Part shown: positions 51,106-59,823 of the stretch, in pieces
Position numbering within the stretch: the first letter of the stretch is position 1
Layout of the letters: every line of letters starts with the position of its first letter
Source of the DNA: CAWBUW01 sp963792075
GTDB lineage: Bacteria; Chloroflexota; Anaerolineae; Anaerolineales; UBA4823
Direction of reading: 5' to 3'
DNA: 64,000 nucleotides
Assembly: GCA_963792075.1 (NCBI GenBank)
Contig: CAWBUW010000012.1
Span: forward strand, 434,001 to 498,000
Made by a program: the position numbers and the translations under genes
The notes under the pieces: model-generated
Databases searched by the model: none
The model's input: only the letters and a program-made list of their open reading frames with translations
Told to the model about the DNA's origin: nothing

Positions 51106-52806
51106 TTACTCTGGCTCGCCGGTCACTTCCGCCAGGTAGCCCATTTCAGCCAGGATGCGCAGCACTTTCTGAACGGCTCCGGCCCGGACGGTGATCGTAG
51201 TAGGCCCCAGCGGATCTCCCAGAAAGCGCGCCGCGCGCGAGGCGCGCAGCTCTTGCAACAGCTCCGGCGAGGCCAGGCGCAGTACTACCGCCGGTTCGAA
51301 GCGCGCTTCGCTGCCTTTGCGTTCCCAGCGTTCAATGGCCTTGATCAGGCTGGGCGGCACTGTCCGCGCATGGCGGCGAAGGAGCGCCAATAGATGGTTG
51401 CTGGTCAGCCCTTGCTGGCGGGCGCGGCTCAACGACGCGGGCGTGAAATGGTAATGGTAGCCATCGGCTTTTTCTTCATCCCATTGACAGAAGCGAGCTA
51501 ACTGGTAGCGCAGGGCGCGCGGCGCCAGGGGTGGCAGCGCCAGGCGGAAATCCGAGCCAAGATGCACTTGCGCTTCCTCCATGGGCAGCCCTGAAGGCGG
51601 CTGGCCGCGCAGCAGAGCACCAGCCCAGGCCGAGAGGCGAAAACCACTCAGGCGCGCCTCTGGGTCTTCTGGCGCGGCAGTGAGCGCCAGGTCAGTGACA
51701 CCCAGCCAGTGCAGCGGCCCGGCAATTAGATAACGGATCAAACCACCATCTACTTCATCCCAATGGCCGAATCCACGCAGGAACTCGCCCGTGGCAGCCT
51801 GGCGTAAGAACCAGGAATCATAATCACCTGCCGGGCGCTGGAAATCCGGGTAGTGCTGGTGCACATCCTGCAGAAAGGCGCTCAGGCTCCAGAACGGGCG
51901 TTCGCCACGGTCATCCGGGGCAGATACCGCCTGGATAAAATCGATCACGGCGTGGCGGGCACGGTGCGGGTCATTCTGCCATTCACCTTCGACGGTCAAT
52001 GTGGGCACCAACCGCAAGTCGTTAAACAGCGTGCTGTCCAACCAGGCGCGCACCAGGCGCGCCAACGCTTCACCGCGCGGGGCCTCCAGAAAAGCCCGGG
52101 CCGGCTCCAGCAGCGGCAGCCCAGAGGCATCCAGCAGCCCGGCAGCGCTCAACAAAGCCTGCAAGACTTCCAAAGTCAGCGGCGGTGGTGTAAGCGGAAA
52201 AAGCGAGTCGCCCCAGGTTGCCTGCCACAGGCGTACCTCTTCCAAAGGCAGCCCCAGGCGCAGCGCCGCCAGCAGCGTGGTGGCATGATCCACCAGGCGA
52301 TCCTGCGCCAATACAGGCTGGGCGCGCTCGACAGGCGATGCCGGCCGCCCCAAAGTCACACCTGCCTGCGGAGCTGGCGCAGGCAGCAGCGCCACCAGGT
52401 CATCCGGGACAAAGGCGAATTCTTCCGGCCCCGCCGGGGTATCAAAAAAGGCCCGGCTGATCAAGGCGCGATACCACAGCGCCTCTGCGGGCGAAATTGG
52501 GCTGAGGTGTGGCTTTTCGCGGTCGCGCTTTCCGGGGCCGAACTCGCGCACGCTCCCGTTGCGACGGGTGAACAAGCTCCAGGGTAGACGCCCATCGCTG
52601 CGATACAAGCCATCCAGGGCGTACCGCGCTTCCGCTGGCAGCGCCTCAACCACTTCATTCACAAGCGCCGGATCGTGCAGCGCTTCTACCAGGACAGGCA
52701 GCGCGGCGCGCGCATCGCCAGCTTTGAGTTCTACCCCCCACAACTCAGCCACAATGCGCAAAAAACCAATATCACGCCCCTGTAAGCTCTTCGCTAAGTC
52801 AGGCAT
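51106..52806 (-). CDS. XPB/Ssl2 helicase N-terminal-domain protein without helicase core
   Basis: A 566-aa protein of the helicase-associated (Helicase_C_3/XPB-Ssl2 N-terminal) family. Its N-terminal region reads LRIVAELWGVELKAGDARAALPVLVEALHDP; a C-terminal wing contains ARFCQWDEEKADGYHYHFTPASLSRARQQGLT and a last domain FEPAVVLRLASPELLQELRAS. There is no Walker A or DEAH box, so it cannot unwind DNA alone. Stand-alone forms are frequent in actinobacteria and Chloroflexota; a DNA-repair partner role is presumed. It is the last gene of an operon with a lipid kinase and a DUF429 protein. Confidence 0.85.
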   Translation of the reverse strand: MPDLAKSLQGRDIGFLRIVAELWGVELKAGDARAALPVLVEALHDPALVNEVVEALPAEARYALDGLYRSDGRLPWSLFTRRNGSVREFGPGKRDREKPHLSPISPAEALWYRALISRAFFDTPAGPEEFAFVPDDLVALLPAPAPQAGVTLGRPASPVERAQPVLAQDRLVDHATTLLAALRLGLPLEEVRLWQATWGDSLFPLTPPPLTLEVLQALLSAAGLLDASGLPLLEPARAFLEAPRGEALARLVRAWLDSTLFNDLRLVPTLTVEGEWQNDPHRARHAVIDFIQAVSAPDDRGERPFWSLSAFLQDVHQHYPDFQRPAGDYDSWFLRQAATGEFLRGFGHWDEVDGGLIRYLIAGPLHWLGVTDLALTAAPEDPEARLSGFRLSAWAGALLRGQPPSGLPMEEAQVHLGSDFRLALPPLAPRALRYQLARFCQWDEEKADGYHYHFTPASLSRARQQGLTSNHLLALLRRHARTVPPSLIKAIERWERKGSEARFEPAVVLRLASPELLQELRASRAARFLGDPLGPTTITVRAGAVQKVLRILAEMGYLAEVTGEPE

Positions 52807-52812
52807 GTTTCC

Positions 52813-53730
52813 CTATGAAACCACCTCGATCGCCTGAGGGAGTAACTCCACCTCCAGCCCGCGCACGTTGCCGCCAAAACCGGAGTAGATTTCGCCATCC
52901 AGGTGGATCACCATCGATTGCTTGGCCTGCAGCGAAAGCTTGTGAAACTGTCCCATCCGGACAGCCTTGAAGCGGGCGTGTGTACCGCGCATCACTTCGG
53001 GCAGCAGGCGCAGCATCATAGCGCGTGAAACCTTGCGGATACCGGTATAGTTAAAAATGCCATCAGCCGGCTTAGCATCCGGCGAAATAAGGAAACCGCC
53101 GCCTTCACGCGGCCCGTTACACAAAGCGAAGAGCATCAAATCATCTGCCCAGCTTTCCGCGTCGGTGGCTACCTGCATCTGCATCGTAACATGGTCCAGG
53201 GCAATCGACTGCAGTACAGAGATCAAATACACAAGGAAGCCACGCAATTGTGTGAAGCGGCGCGAACGGAGGGTAACGTAGGCATCAAACCCAATGCCGA
53301 TGCTGTTATCCCAGAATTCCACCCGCCCGTGATCGTCTTGCAGCCGGCCTATATCTACCCGGTGAGGTTGGCCGGTAAGGGCCTGGCGCAGCGCCTGAGC
53401 GGGGTCGCGCGAAAAGCCTGCTACGTGAGCAAAATCATTGCCCGTACCCAACGGCACGATCCCCAGGCGGGGACGATCTTCCGGCGCGAGCTGCATCAGG
53501 CCGTTGACCACTTCATGCGCGGTCCCATCGCCTCCCACCGCCAGCACCAATTCATAACCCTGCTCACCGGCCTGGTGGGCCAGCTCGGTAGCATGGGTGG
53601 GATACACTGTACCACTCCAATCTGCTCCCCCATACTCTTCGACGATCGGGCGCAAATCTGACGCGGTCCGCCACGCCCGTCCTAAATCGGCATTCGGATT
53701 GACAATTATCTTTACGCGATGTGCTGGCAT
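52813..53730 (-). CDS. Diacylglycerol/sphingosine-kinase family lipid kinase (DagK/YegS-like)
   Basis: A 305-aa kinase with the N-terminal catalytic domain marked by VNPNAD (10-15) and the nucleotide loop VGGDGTAHEVVNG (65-77), then PLGTGNDFAH, followed by the YegS-type C-terminal beta-domain. It phosphorylates a membrane lipid such as diacylglycerol. The start shares one base with the DUF429 stop (TAATG), showing coupled translation. Confidence 0.92.
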   Translation of the reverse strand: MPAHRVKIIVNPNADLGRAWRTASDLRPIVEEYGGADWSGTVYPTHATELAHQAGEQGYELVLAVGGDGTAHEVVNGLMQLAPEDRPRLGIVPLGTGNDFAHVAGFSRDPAQALRQALTGQPHRVDIGRLQDDHGRVEFWDNSIGIGFDAYVTLRSRRFTQLRGFLVYLISVLQSIALDHVTMQMQVATDAESWADDLMLFALCNGPREGGGFLISPDAKPADGIFNYTGIRKVSRAMMLRLLPEVMRGTHARFKAVRMGQFHKLSLQAKQSMVIHLDGEIYSGFGGNVRGLEVELLPQAIEVVS

Positions 53731-54491
53731 TAATACTTCCGTTTCAGTTCGTTTACTGGTAAGACGATTTGGCCTTCCTGCGCATCTCCCAGGAGCACGG
53801 TACGTTCCGGGTGACGATCCACCAACCAGGCAGTCAACGCTGCCGCCAGGGCATCCAGTTCTGCAGGCAGGTATAGATTGGCCGGCAAGACCCCTTGCAG
53901 CAGGCGATGGCGGGTAATTTCCTCAAAAAATTCCATCGGATCGTGAATGTGCAAGCGCTGTTCATACAAGACCAACTGGCGCTGCAAGCGGCCTTCCAAA
54001 GAGCCCTTCGGGAAAGGCGCCTGGCCGAGCAAAGCGCAGAAGCTGGCGTGGGGGCACACTTCCATCCACCGCAAGGGGCCATCGCGAGGATGAGGGAAGA
54101 AGCCCAGTTTTTCCAGGCCACGATACAAAGCAAACCCGCGCTGCATCCAGGGGGGGCAGTCTTGTTCGTTCGCCGGGGTGCGTGGGCAGTAGATGTGGCG
54201 CTGGCGCAGCAGATATTCAGCCATGCGAAAATCTGTCCAACGGCCTGGACGCGGCGATGGCGAGAGGCTCTGCCGCACTTCTGGGTCCTCCATTACGCGC
54301 CGGTTCGGACGCTGCGGCGCGCTAACCGCCACCCAGGCCTGCTGCTGCCCACCGATAAAAGCCAGCACATCATCCAGTTCACCCTGGCGCAACGCCAGCA
54401 CGTGCAGGTCATCATCCAACGCGGCGAAAGTGAAGGGTCTCTGCCCCCCCGTAGGATCAACTCCAATGTAAACTGCCTGGCTGTTAAACAT
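53730..54491 (-). CDS. DUF429 protein (predicted RNase H-fold)
   Basis: A 253-aa protein of DUF429. The N-terminus YIGVDPTGGQRPFTFAALDDDLHV has the RNase-H-like beta-hairpin with Asp12; VAVSAPQRPNRR replaces the usual IDAPL..P motif, and a C-terminal DALAAALTAWLV matches the family's last acidic helix. Function is unestablished; a nuclease is predicted from fold. First gene of the operon with the lipid kinase and XPB-N protein; GAGGG precedes the ATG. Confidence 0.82.
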   Translation of the reverse strand: MFNSQAVYIGVDPTGGQRPFTFAALDDDLHVLALRQGELDDVLAFIGGQQQAWVAVSAPQRPNRRVMEDPEVRQSLSPSPRPGRWTDFRMAEYLLRQRHIYCPRTPANEQDCPPWMQRGFALYRGLEKLGFFPHPRDGPLRWMEVCPHASFCALLGQAPFPKGSLEGRLQRQLVLYEQRLHIHDPMEFFEEITRHRLLQGVLPANLYLPAELDALAAALTAWLVDRHPERTVLLGDAQEGQIVLPVNELKRKY

Positions 54492-54544
54492 ACTCGGTTT
54501 CCCTCGATATCCTCAGTCGCTAACCTGTCTCCTAAATTACATAG

Positions 54545-54573
54545 AGTCTAGCGCAAAACCGCCAGCGATGCAA
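54545..54573 (-). promoter_or_regulatory. Promoter of the DUF429 / lipid kinase / XPB-N operon
   Basis: Minus strand TTGCAT (54568-54573), 17 bp, TAGACT (54545-54550), about 54 bp before the ATG. Confidence 0.55.
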
Positions 54574-54588
54574 CTTGAAAAGGAGGAA

Positions 54589-54633
54589 TTTGGGGCATGC
54601 GTGAGCGGCTTCGCCGCTCACGCATGCCCCAAA
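54589..54633. repeat. 45-bp perfect palindrome between divergent promoters
   Basis: Two 21-nt arms and a TTC tip (centre GCGGC-TTC-GCCGC). It lies upstream of both the DUF429 promoter and the P5C-dehydrogenase promoter, so it belongs to neither transcript. The 54492-54898 gap otherwise holds only those promoters and a MITE. Confidence 0.8.
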
Positions 54634-54679
54634 CCTAAAAGAAGGACAACTGTCATATAAGAATAGTTAATCCCCTTCT

Positions 54680-54708
54680 TTGACGAGAAGGCTGGCCTGG
54701 ACTATACT
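54680..54708 (+). promoter_or_regulatory. Promoter of the P5C dehydrogenase gene
   Basis: TTGACG (54680-54685), 17 bp, TATACT (54703-54708). The element at 54720-54809 inserted right at the predicted start point, so the leader of nearly 190 nt now carries the MITE hairpin. Confidence 0.7.
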
Positions 54709-54719
54709 TATAGAAAACA

Positions 54720-54809
54720 GTATCATCTCAATAAAAGGGGGATGTGGAGTGTTTTGTGCGTGCTTCGCACGCACAAAACACTCCACATCCCAAGTTATTG
54801 AGAAGTTAC
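54720..54809. mobile_element. Family A MITE, copy 2 (about 90 bp, target duplication GAAAACA)
   Basis: Ends GTATCATCTCAATAA and inverted GTAACTTCTCAATAA, identical to copy 1 at 16030-16120 apart from the changes in the interior hairpin, which here is tipped GCTTCGC. The direct repeat GAAAACA is at 54713-54719 and 54810-54816. The insertion lies just downstream of a -10 element. Confidence 0.85.
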
Positions 54810-54898
54810 GAAAACAGTTCTTTGAGCAAGGTCCAGATATTGGTTACTACAGATATATCTACCCACATCTTTAATCCCCTATCAGGAGGTCCTACCAA

Positions 54899-56470
54899 AT
54901 GGCTGAACAATTTAAACTAACCTATGCGACGATGTTCAATCCCCCCGAAGAGCTGCACCAGCGCTTCGATGAAGCGCTGAAGAAGGTGAAAGCCGGATTG
55001 GGAAAGGAATACGGCATGATCATCAACGGCAAGGATGTCTTTGCCGCCGAGAAGTTCGAGGATCGCTCTCCTGTCAACACAGAGCTTGTGTTGGGCGTGT
55101 TCCAAAAAGGAACTCAGAAAGAAGCCCACGCTGCGCTGGCGGCTGCCCGCAAGGCGTTCCCCGTCTGGAGCAAGATGAAATGGCAGGAGCGTGTGGCCCT
55201 GCTGCGCAAAGCTGCGGATCTGATAGACCAGCGCATCTTCGATCTGAGCGTCGCCATGAGCATGGAAGTTGGCAAGAACAGGATGAAGTCCCTCGGCGAT
55301 GTCGCCGAGACTGCCGACCTGGTTCGCTATTCTTGCTACCAGATGGAGAAAAACGACGGCTTTATTGTAGAGATGGGTCAGGACCCGCTGGTCGGCTATA
55401 CCTCCACGAACCACTCTGTCTTGCGCCCTTATGGCGTCTGGTTGGTGATCAGCCCGTTCAATTTCCCCACCGCACTGACCGGCGGCCCGACCGGCGCTGC
55501 CCTGACCACCGGCAACACCGTGGTGATGAAACCCGCTACCGATACCCCTTGGGTTGTGCGCCTGCTCGCCGAATGCTTCCGCGACGCTGGCCTGCCGGAT
55601 GGCGTAGTAAATTTTGTCACCGGCCCCGGCAGCACGCTTGGCCAGGCTTTGATCGAAAGCCCTGAGGTGAATGGGGTAACTTTCACCGGCTCTTTAGAGG
55701 TCGGGATGAAGATCTTCCGCGATTTTGGCCAGGGCCGTTGGGTGCGCCCGACCGTGCTTGAGTTAGGAGGTAAGAACCCCGCCATCGTTTCACGCCATGC
55801 CGACCTGGAACGCGCTGCCACCGGTATCGTGCGTTCGGCCTTCGGTTTGCAGGGACAGAAGTGCTCGGCCTGCTCACGCGTTATCATCGAGGAGCCTGTT
55901 TACGATAAGCTGGTTGCCAGCCTGGTGGAACTGACGAACAAGCTGACCATCGGTGACCCCACCGACCGCAAAGCATTCCTCGGTCCTGTAGTCAATAAAA
56001 GTGCCTACCAGGATTACGGGGACTTCGTTGCAGAGATTGCCAGGGATGGCCACGTCCTGACGGGCGGCAAGGTGCTCACCGAAGGCGATTACGCCAAAGG
56101 CTTCTTCTGCGCCCCCACCCTGGCCGAACTGCCTGCTTCACACCGCCTGTGGCAGCACGAAATGTTCCTTCCCATCACCACCCTCACCAGGGTGAAGAGT
56201 CTGGACGAGGCCATGCAAATCGCCAACAACGTGGACTATGGCCTGACGGCGGGCTTCTATGGCAACGAAGAAGAAGTCAAGTGGTTCTTTGACAACATCC
56301 AGGCCGGAGTGACCTATGCCAACCGCCCGCAAGGCGCTACAACCGGCGCCTGGCCTGGCTTCCAGCCTTTTGGCGGGTGGAAAGGCTCCGGCTCTATGGG
56401 TAAAAACGCTGGCGGTCACTATTACCTGCCGCTTTACATGCACGAACAGATCCGGACCTGGGTGAAATAA
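54899..56470 (+). CDS. pruA: L-glutamate gamma-semialdehyde (P5C) dehydrogenase, RocA/PruA type
   Basis: NAD(P)-dependent aldehyde dehydrogenase (523 aa) that oxidises glutamate semialdehyde to glutamate, last step of proline catabolism. The N-terminal extension (EALKKVKAGLGKEYGMIINGK) is typical of the stand-alone RocA/PruA group; the catalytic Cys322 is in GQKCSACSR and the general-base Glu in LELGGKNP. No proline dehydrogenase is in the window. AGGAGG with 8-nt spacing sets the ATG. It ends in a hairpin (56506-56550). Confidence 0.85.
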   Translation: MAEQFKLTYATMFNPPEELHQRFDEALKKVKAGLGKEYGMIINGKDVFAAEKFEDRSPVNTELVLGVFQKGTQKEAHAALAAARKAFPVWSKMKWQERVALLRKAADLIDQRIFDLSVAMSMEVGKNRMKSLGDVAETADLVRYSCYQMEKNDGFIVEMGQDPLVGYTSTNHSVLRPYGVWLVISPFNFPTALTGGPTGAALTTGNTVVMKPATDTPWVVRLLAECFRDAGLPDGVVNFVTGPGSTLGQALIESPEVNGVTFTGSLEVGMKIFRDFGQGRWVRPTVLELGGKNPAIVSRHADLERAATGIVRSAFGLQGQKCSACSRVIIEEPVYDKLVASLVELTNKLTIGDPTDRKAFLGPVVNKSAYQDYGDFVAEIARDGHVLTGGKVLTEGDYAKGFFCAPTLAELPASHRLWQHEMFLPITTLTRVKSLDEAMQIANNVDYGLTAGFYGNEEEVKWFFDNIQAGVTYANRPQGATTGAWPGFQPFGGWKGSGSMGKNAGGHYYLPLYMHEQIRTWVK

Positions 56471-56505
56471 CCCCATGATCCTTTTTAATTTGTAGGCCAA
56501 CTCCG

Positions 56506-56550
56506 ATTGGGGTGTGTGACACGGTCCATTTTCTGATCACACATCCCAAT
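56506..56550. terminator. Terminator hairpin of the P5C dehydrogenase gene
   Basis: ATTGGGGTGTGTGA pairs with TCACACATCCCAAT (one mismatch) over a 17-nt loop, 36 bp after the stop; TTTT occurs shortly after. Confidence 0.65.
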
Positions 56551-56592
56551 CTCAAATTTTCTACGCAAGTTCTTATCTGACCAGCTAATCCG

Positions 56593-56880
56593 ATGCCGAT
56601 GAAGGAAGTCACCCCTAACCGCTTCGGGCAGTTCCTGCTGATTGCCGGGCTGCTGTTATTGGTCACGTTCTTCGCTACCGATCAGTTGGGCAGCCCACAG
56701 TTCTGCCTGTTCATCTGGGGAGTAACCGCGGTCGGGGTGGGATGGTTCCTGATCTGGCGCAGCCACCGCCCCCAGCCGCGCGAATCAGACCGTTTCCGCA
56801 CGGTGCGCCGGGTAGCGAAAAGGTTCAACGATTGGCGGGCCTACCGCAGAACGATTACAGCTCAGAAAAAGAAAAAATAA
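56593..56880 (+). CDS. Small two-helix membrane protein
   Basis: A 95-aa protein with two hydrophobic segments (about 12-30 and 36-55), a short periplasmic-type loop, and a strongly basic C-terminal tail ending in lysines. Family unknown. It lies 9 bp before the CoA-transferase A-subunit gene and in the same direction, so is probably the first gene of that operon. Two in-frame ATGs (56593, 56599); no strong Shine-Dalgarno. Confidence 0.6.
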   Translation: MPMKEVTPNRFGQFLLIAGLLLLVTFFATDQLGSPQFCLFIWGVTAVGVGWFLIWRSHRPQPRESDRFRTVRRVAKRFNDWRAYRRTITAQKKKK

Positions 56881-56889
56881 GAGAAAACT

Positions 56890-57792
56890 ATGACCAAGAT
56901 GCTCAGTCTTTCAGAAGCCATTACCCAATACGTCCATGATGGGGATACCATCTACGCTGCGGGTTTCACTCACATGATCCCCTTTGCAGCCGGGCATGAG
57001 ATTATCCGCCAGGGGCGCAAAGACCTGGTGCTGGCCCGTGCGACCCCTGACCTGATCTACGATCAAATGGTCGCGGCAGGCTGCGCCCGTAAGATCATCT
57101 TTTCTTACATGGGCAACCCAGGTGTGGGCTCGCTGCGCTTTATACGCTCGGAGATCGAAGCCGGGCGACTGGGTTGGGATGAATACTCTCACTTCGGTAT
57201 GATCTCGCGCTTGCAAGCCGGAGCTACCGGCCTGCCTTTCATGCCCATGAACCCCACCGCCGCGGGTTACCTGGAGCACCTCAACCCGCTCTACCGCACC
57301 GTCAAGGACCCCTACAGCGGCTCAGACGTGGTCGTGGTACCCGCGCTCACGCCAGATGTTGCCATCGTTCACGTACAGCGCGCAGACGCTGAAGGCAACG
57401 CTCACGTATGGGGCATCATCGGCGAGCAGAAAGAAGCGGCTTTTGCCTCACAGCACGTGATCCTGACCGCAGAAGAAATTGTGGATGAGTCCATCATCCG
57501 CTCCGACCCTAACCGCACCTTGATCCCGAGCATTGTTGTGGATGCCGTTTGTCACGTACCTTACTGCGCCCATCCCTCCTATACCCAGGGCTATTACGAC
57601 CGCGATAACAGCTTCTACCTGGAATGGGATGAGATCAGCAAAACCGCCGAATTGGTGCACAAGTACCTGGATGAATGGGTCTACGGGGTCAAAGACCGGG
57701 CCGCTTACTGGCAGAAGCTCGGTCCGGAAACCCACGCCCGTTTACGTGTTGCCAGCCGCCCCAGCGCGGTGGTAGATTACGGGCAGTATTAG
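56890..57792 (+). CDS. CoA-transferase subunit A (glutaconate/3-oxoacid type)
   Basis: A 300-aa subunit of a class I CoA-transferase. It has the N-terminal LSEAITQYVHDGDTIYAAGF and the internal ALTPDVAIVHVQRADAEGNAHVWG, a hallmark of GctA-like subunits. Forms a heteromer with the B subunit 23 bp downstream and moves CoA between a dicarboxylate or oxoacid and acetyl/succinyl-CoA. IpdAB-like ring hydrolases share this fold; the longer C-terminal tail (EWVYGVKDRAAYWQKLG) is seen in that group, so a hydrolase role is possible. Confidence 0.87.
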   Translation: MTKMLSLSEAITQYVHDGDTIYAAGFTHMIPFAAGHEIIRQGRKDLVLARATPDLIYDQMVAAGCARKIIFSYMGNPGVGSLRFIRSEIEAGRLGWDEYSHFGMISRLQAGATGLPFMPMNPTAAGYLEHLNPLYRTVKDPYSGSDVVVVPALTPDVAIVHVQRADAEGNAHVWGIIGEQKEAAFASQHVILTAEEIVDESIIRSDPNRTLIPSIVVDAVCHVPYCAHPSYTQGYYDRDNSFYLEWDEISKTAELVHKYLDEWVYGVKDRAAYWQKLGPETHARLRVASRPSAVVDYGQY

Positions 57793-57815
57793 ACCTGCCC
57801 AAAAATTGAGGAAAT

Positions 57816-58601
57816 ATGACCAACCAAACTTTGAACTATTCCTCCTCTGAATTGATGACCATCAATTCGGCCCGGCTGTTACGTGATGGTGACGTGGTGT
57901 TTGTAGGCGTGGGGCTGCCCAACCTGGCCTGTAACCTGGCCCGCCGAACACACGCTCCCAACCTGGTCATGATTTATGAGGCGGGTGTGATCGGAGCACA
58001 ACCTGCTCGCCTGCCGCTTTCGATCGGCGACCCGACCCTGGTGAGCGGCTCACTGGCAGTATGCAGTATGTACGACATCTTCGCCTTCTACTTGCAGCGT
58101 GGCAACGTGGACGTGGGTTTCCTGGGCGGCGCCCAGATCGACCGTTTTGGCAACATTAATGCCACGGTGATCGGCCCGTACGACAAGCCCAAAGTGCGCC
58201 TGCCCGGTTCGGGCGGCTCGATGGAGATCGCAGCCTGGGCCAACCGCTGTTATATCCTGACGCCCCACCAGAAGCGCCGTTTCCCCGAAAAGCTGGATTT
58301 CCGCACCTCGGCCGGCTTTTTGAACGGGCGCGCTGAGCGCTCTGCGGCAAAGTTACGCGGCGGCGGGCCCCAGGCTGTGGTGACCGACCTGGGCATCCTG
58401 GAACCGGATGAGAACGGCGAGATGATTTTGACCGCCCTCCACCCCGGAGCGACCGTGGAACAAGCGCAGGCCAATACCGGCTGGGCGCTCAAAGCGGTGG
58501 CTCAACCACGCCGCACAGAACCGCCTTCGGCGGAAGAACTGCGCATCTTGCGTGAGGACCTGGACCCACAGGGTATTTACTTGAAAGGTGGCGCAGGGTA
58601 A
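57816..58601 (+). CDS. CoA-transferase subunit B (glutaconate/3-oxoacid type)
   Basis: A 261-aa partner subunit. The catalytic Glu55 is present (IYEAGVIG), as is VGFLGGAQIDRFGNINATV and LPGSGG for oxyanion/CoA binding. GAGG lies 7 nt before the ATG. A retained Glu suggests true CoA transfer through a glutamyl-CoA intermediate. It is followed after 9 bp by the galactokinase-like gene. Confidence 0.88.
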   Translation: MTNQTLNYSSSELMTINSARLLRDGDVVFVGVGLPNLACNLARRTHAPNLVMIYEAGVIGAQPARLPLSIGDPTLVSGSLAVCSMYDIFAFYLQRGNVDVGFLGGAQIDRFGNINATVIGPYDKPKVRLPGSGGSMEIAAWANRCYILTPHQKRRFPEKLDFRTSAGFLNGRAERSAAKLRGGGPQAVVTDLGILEPDENGEMILTALHPGATVEQAQANTGWALKAVAQPRRTEPPSAEELRILREDLDPQGIYLKGGAG

Positions 58602-58610
58602 GCTGCTGCC

Positions 58611-59801
58611 ATGACCACTCGCAAGCTGATGGAGCCAGATCAAATCTTCCCGGAACGTTTTGGCACGGCCCCACGCTGGAGCGTGCGTGCGCCTGGATCA
58701 ATAAACCTGCTTGGCGAGCAGGTAGCGCACCAGGGCGGCGTAGTGCTGTCCGCGGCGATTGATCGCCAGGTCACACTGGCTGCCGCACCCACAGCAGAGC
58801 GCGCTGTCACGCTGTACGCTCTCGACCTGGACCAGACCGTCACCTTCAGTCTGGATGCGCTTGACAGCCACCAGGATCGAGATGGCTCGATCTTGCCACA
58901 ATGGGCGCAATACCCGGCAGGTGTGGCCTGGGCGCTACAGGAAGCCGGGCTGACCACCGGTGGATTACGGGGCGTATTCAATTCCAACCTCCCATCCTGC
59001 CTGGAGGCCGGCTCGGCGGTTGAAGTAGCTTTTGCCATCGCCTGGCAACAATTGGGCGGTTGGAAGACCAGCGCATCCGATCTTGCCCGCCTCTGCCAGC
59101 GCGCCGAAATTGCCTATCTCGGAAAACCTGGCGCGCCGGCAGAGCTGTTCACCAGTGCCTGCGGGGTACGCGGCCATTTGCTGTACTTTGACACGCAAAG
59201 CCTGGAATACCGCCTGCTGCCGTTGCCTGAAGGCAGTGCCATTGTCATCACCGATGCAGGCATATCAACAAGCGATACCCTTTCCCTGGCAAATGAAGTA
59301 TATGCCGCACACCGCCAGGCTTGCGCAGAAGCTGTCTACCGGCTACAAGTGCACAAGCCCGGATTGCATTCTTTACGAGAGATTACCTCGGTCGAGCTGG
59401 CCGCTTTCGCTGACACTTTGCCGGAAATCCCGCGCAAGCGTGCAGAGCACGTCACCAAAGAAATGCTGCGAGTCGAACAAGCCGTCAGCGCGTTGGAACG
59501 CCAGGATGCCCCACACTTCGGTGGATTGATGTATGCTACCCACCGCAGCCTTCGCGACCTGTACCAGGTGAGCCGCCCCGAGCTGGACCTGCTGGTCCAG
59601 CTCTCCCGCCAGATCCCAGGCTGCTATGGAGCACACCTGACCGGTACCGGCTATCGGGACTGCACAGTACATCTGGTAGAGGCAGCCTCCGCCCTTTCCT
59701 TTATCCAGGCGATGCATGCCGAATACCTGCGCCAGACCGGGCTGGACGCGTCGATATACCTGTGCCAGGTCGTGGATGGCGCCAGCGCGCGCAAGATCTA
59801 A
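58611..59801 (+). CDS. Galactokinase-fold (GHMP) protein with eroded active site
   Basis: A 396-aa protein that aligns over its length with galactokinase but has lost its signature residues. The substrate motif reads RAPGSINLLGEQVAHQGG instead of RAPGRVNLIGEHTDYNGG (sugar-binding Asp now Ala39, Arg now Ser30); the phosphate loop reads LPSCLEAGSAVEVA instead of GxGLSSSAALEVA; the catalytic Asp of G-x-x-x-x-MDQ is Glu178 followed by Leu; and the last GHMP motif is TGTGYRDC in place of GAGFGGC. The frame is intact. It may have a different substrate, or act as a sensor or scaffold. It is cotranscribed with the CoA-transferase, an unusual context. Confidence 0.85.
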   Translation: MTTRKLMEPDQIFPERFGTAPRWSVRAPGSINLLGEQVAHQGGVVLSAAIDRQVTLAAAPTAERAVTLYALDLDQTVTFSLDALDSHQDRDGSILPQWAQYPAGVAWALQEAGLTTGGLRGVFNSNLPSCLEAGSAVEVAFAIAWQQLGGWKTSASDLARLCQRAEIAYLGKPGAPAELFTSACGVRGHLLYFDTQSLEYRLLPLPEGSAIVITDAGISTSDTLSLANEVYAAHRQACAEAVYRLQVHKPGLHSLREITSVELAAFADTLPEIPRKRAEHVTKEMLRVEQAVSALERQDAPHFGGLMYATHRSLRDLYQVSRPELDLLVQLSRQIPGCYGAHLTGTGYRDCTVHLVEAASALSFIQAMHAEYLRQTGLDASIYLCQVVDGASARKI

Positions 59802-59823
59802 TATCCGCGGGGTTATCTAACCT

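Noticed and set aside
54680..54874. 64-codon open frame before the P5C dehydrogenase gene
   Set aside because: It runs through the promoter -35/-10 and the whole MITE palindrome; the sequence is explained by those.
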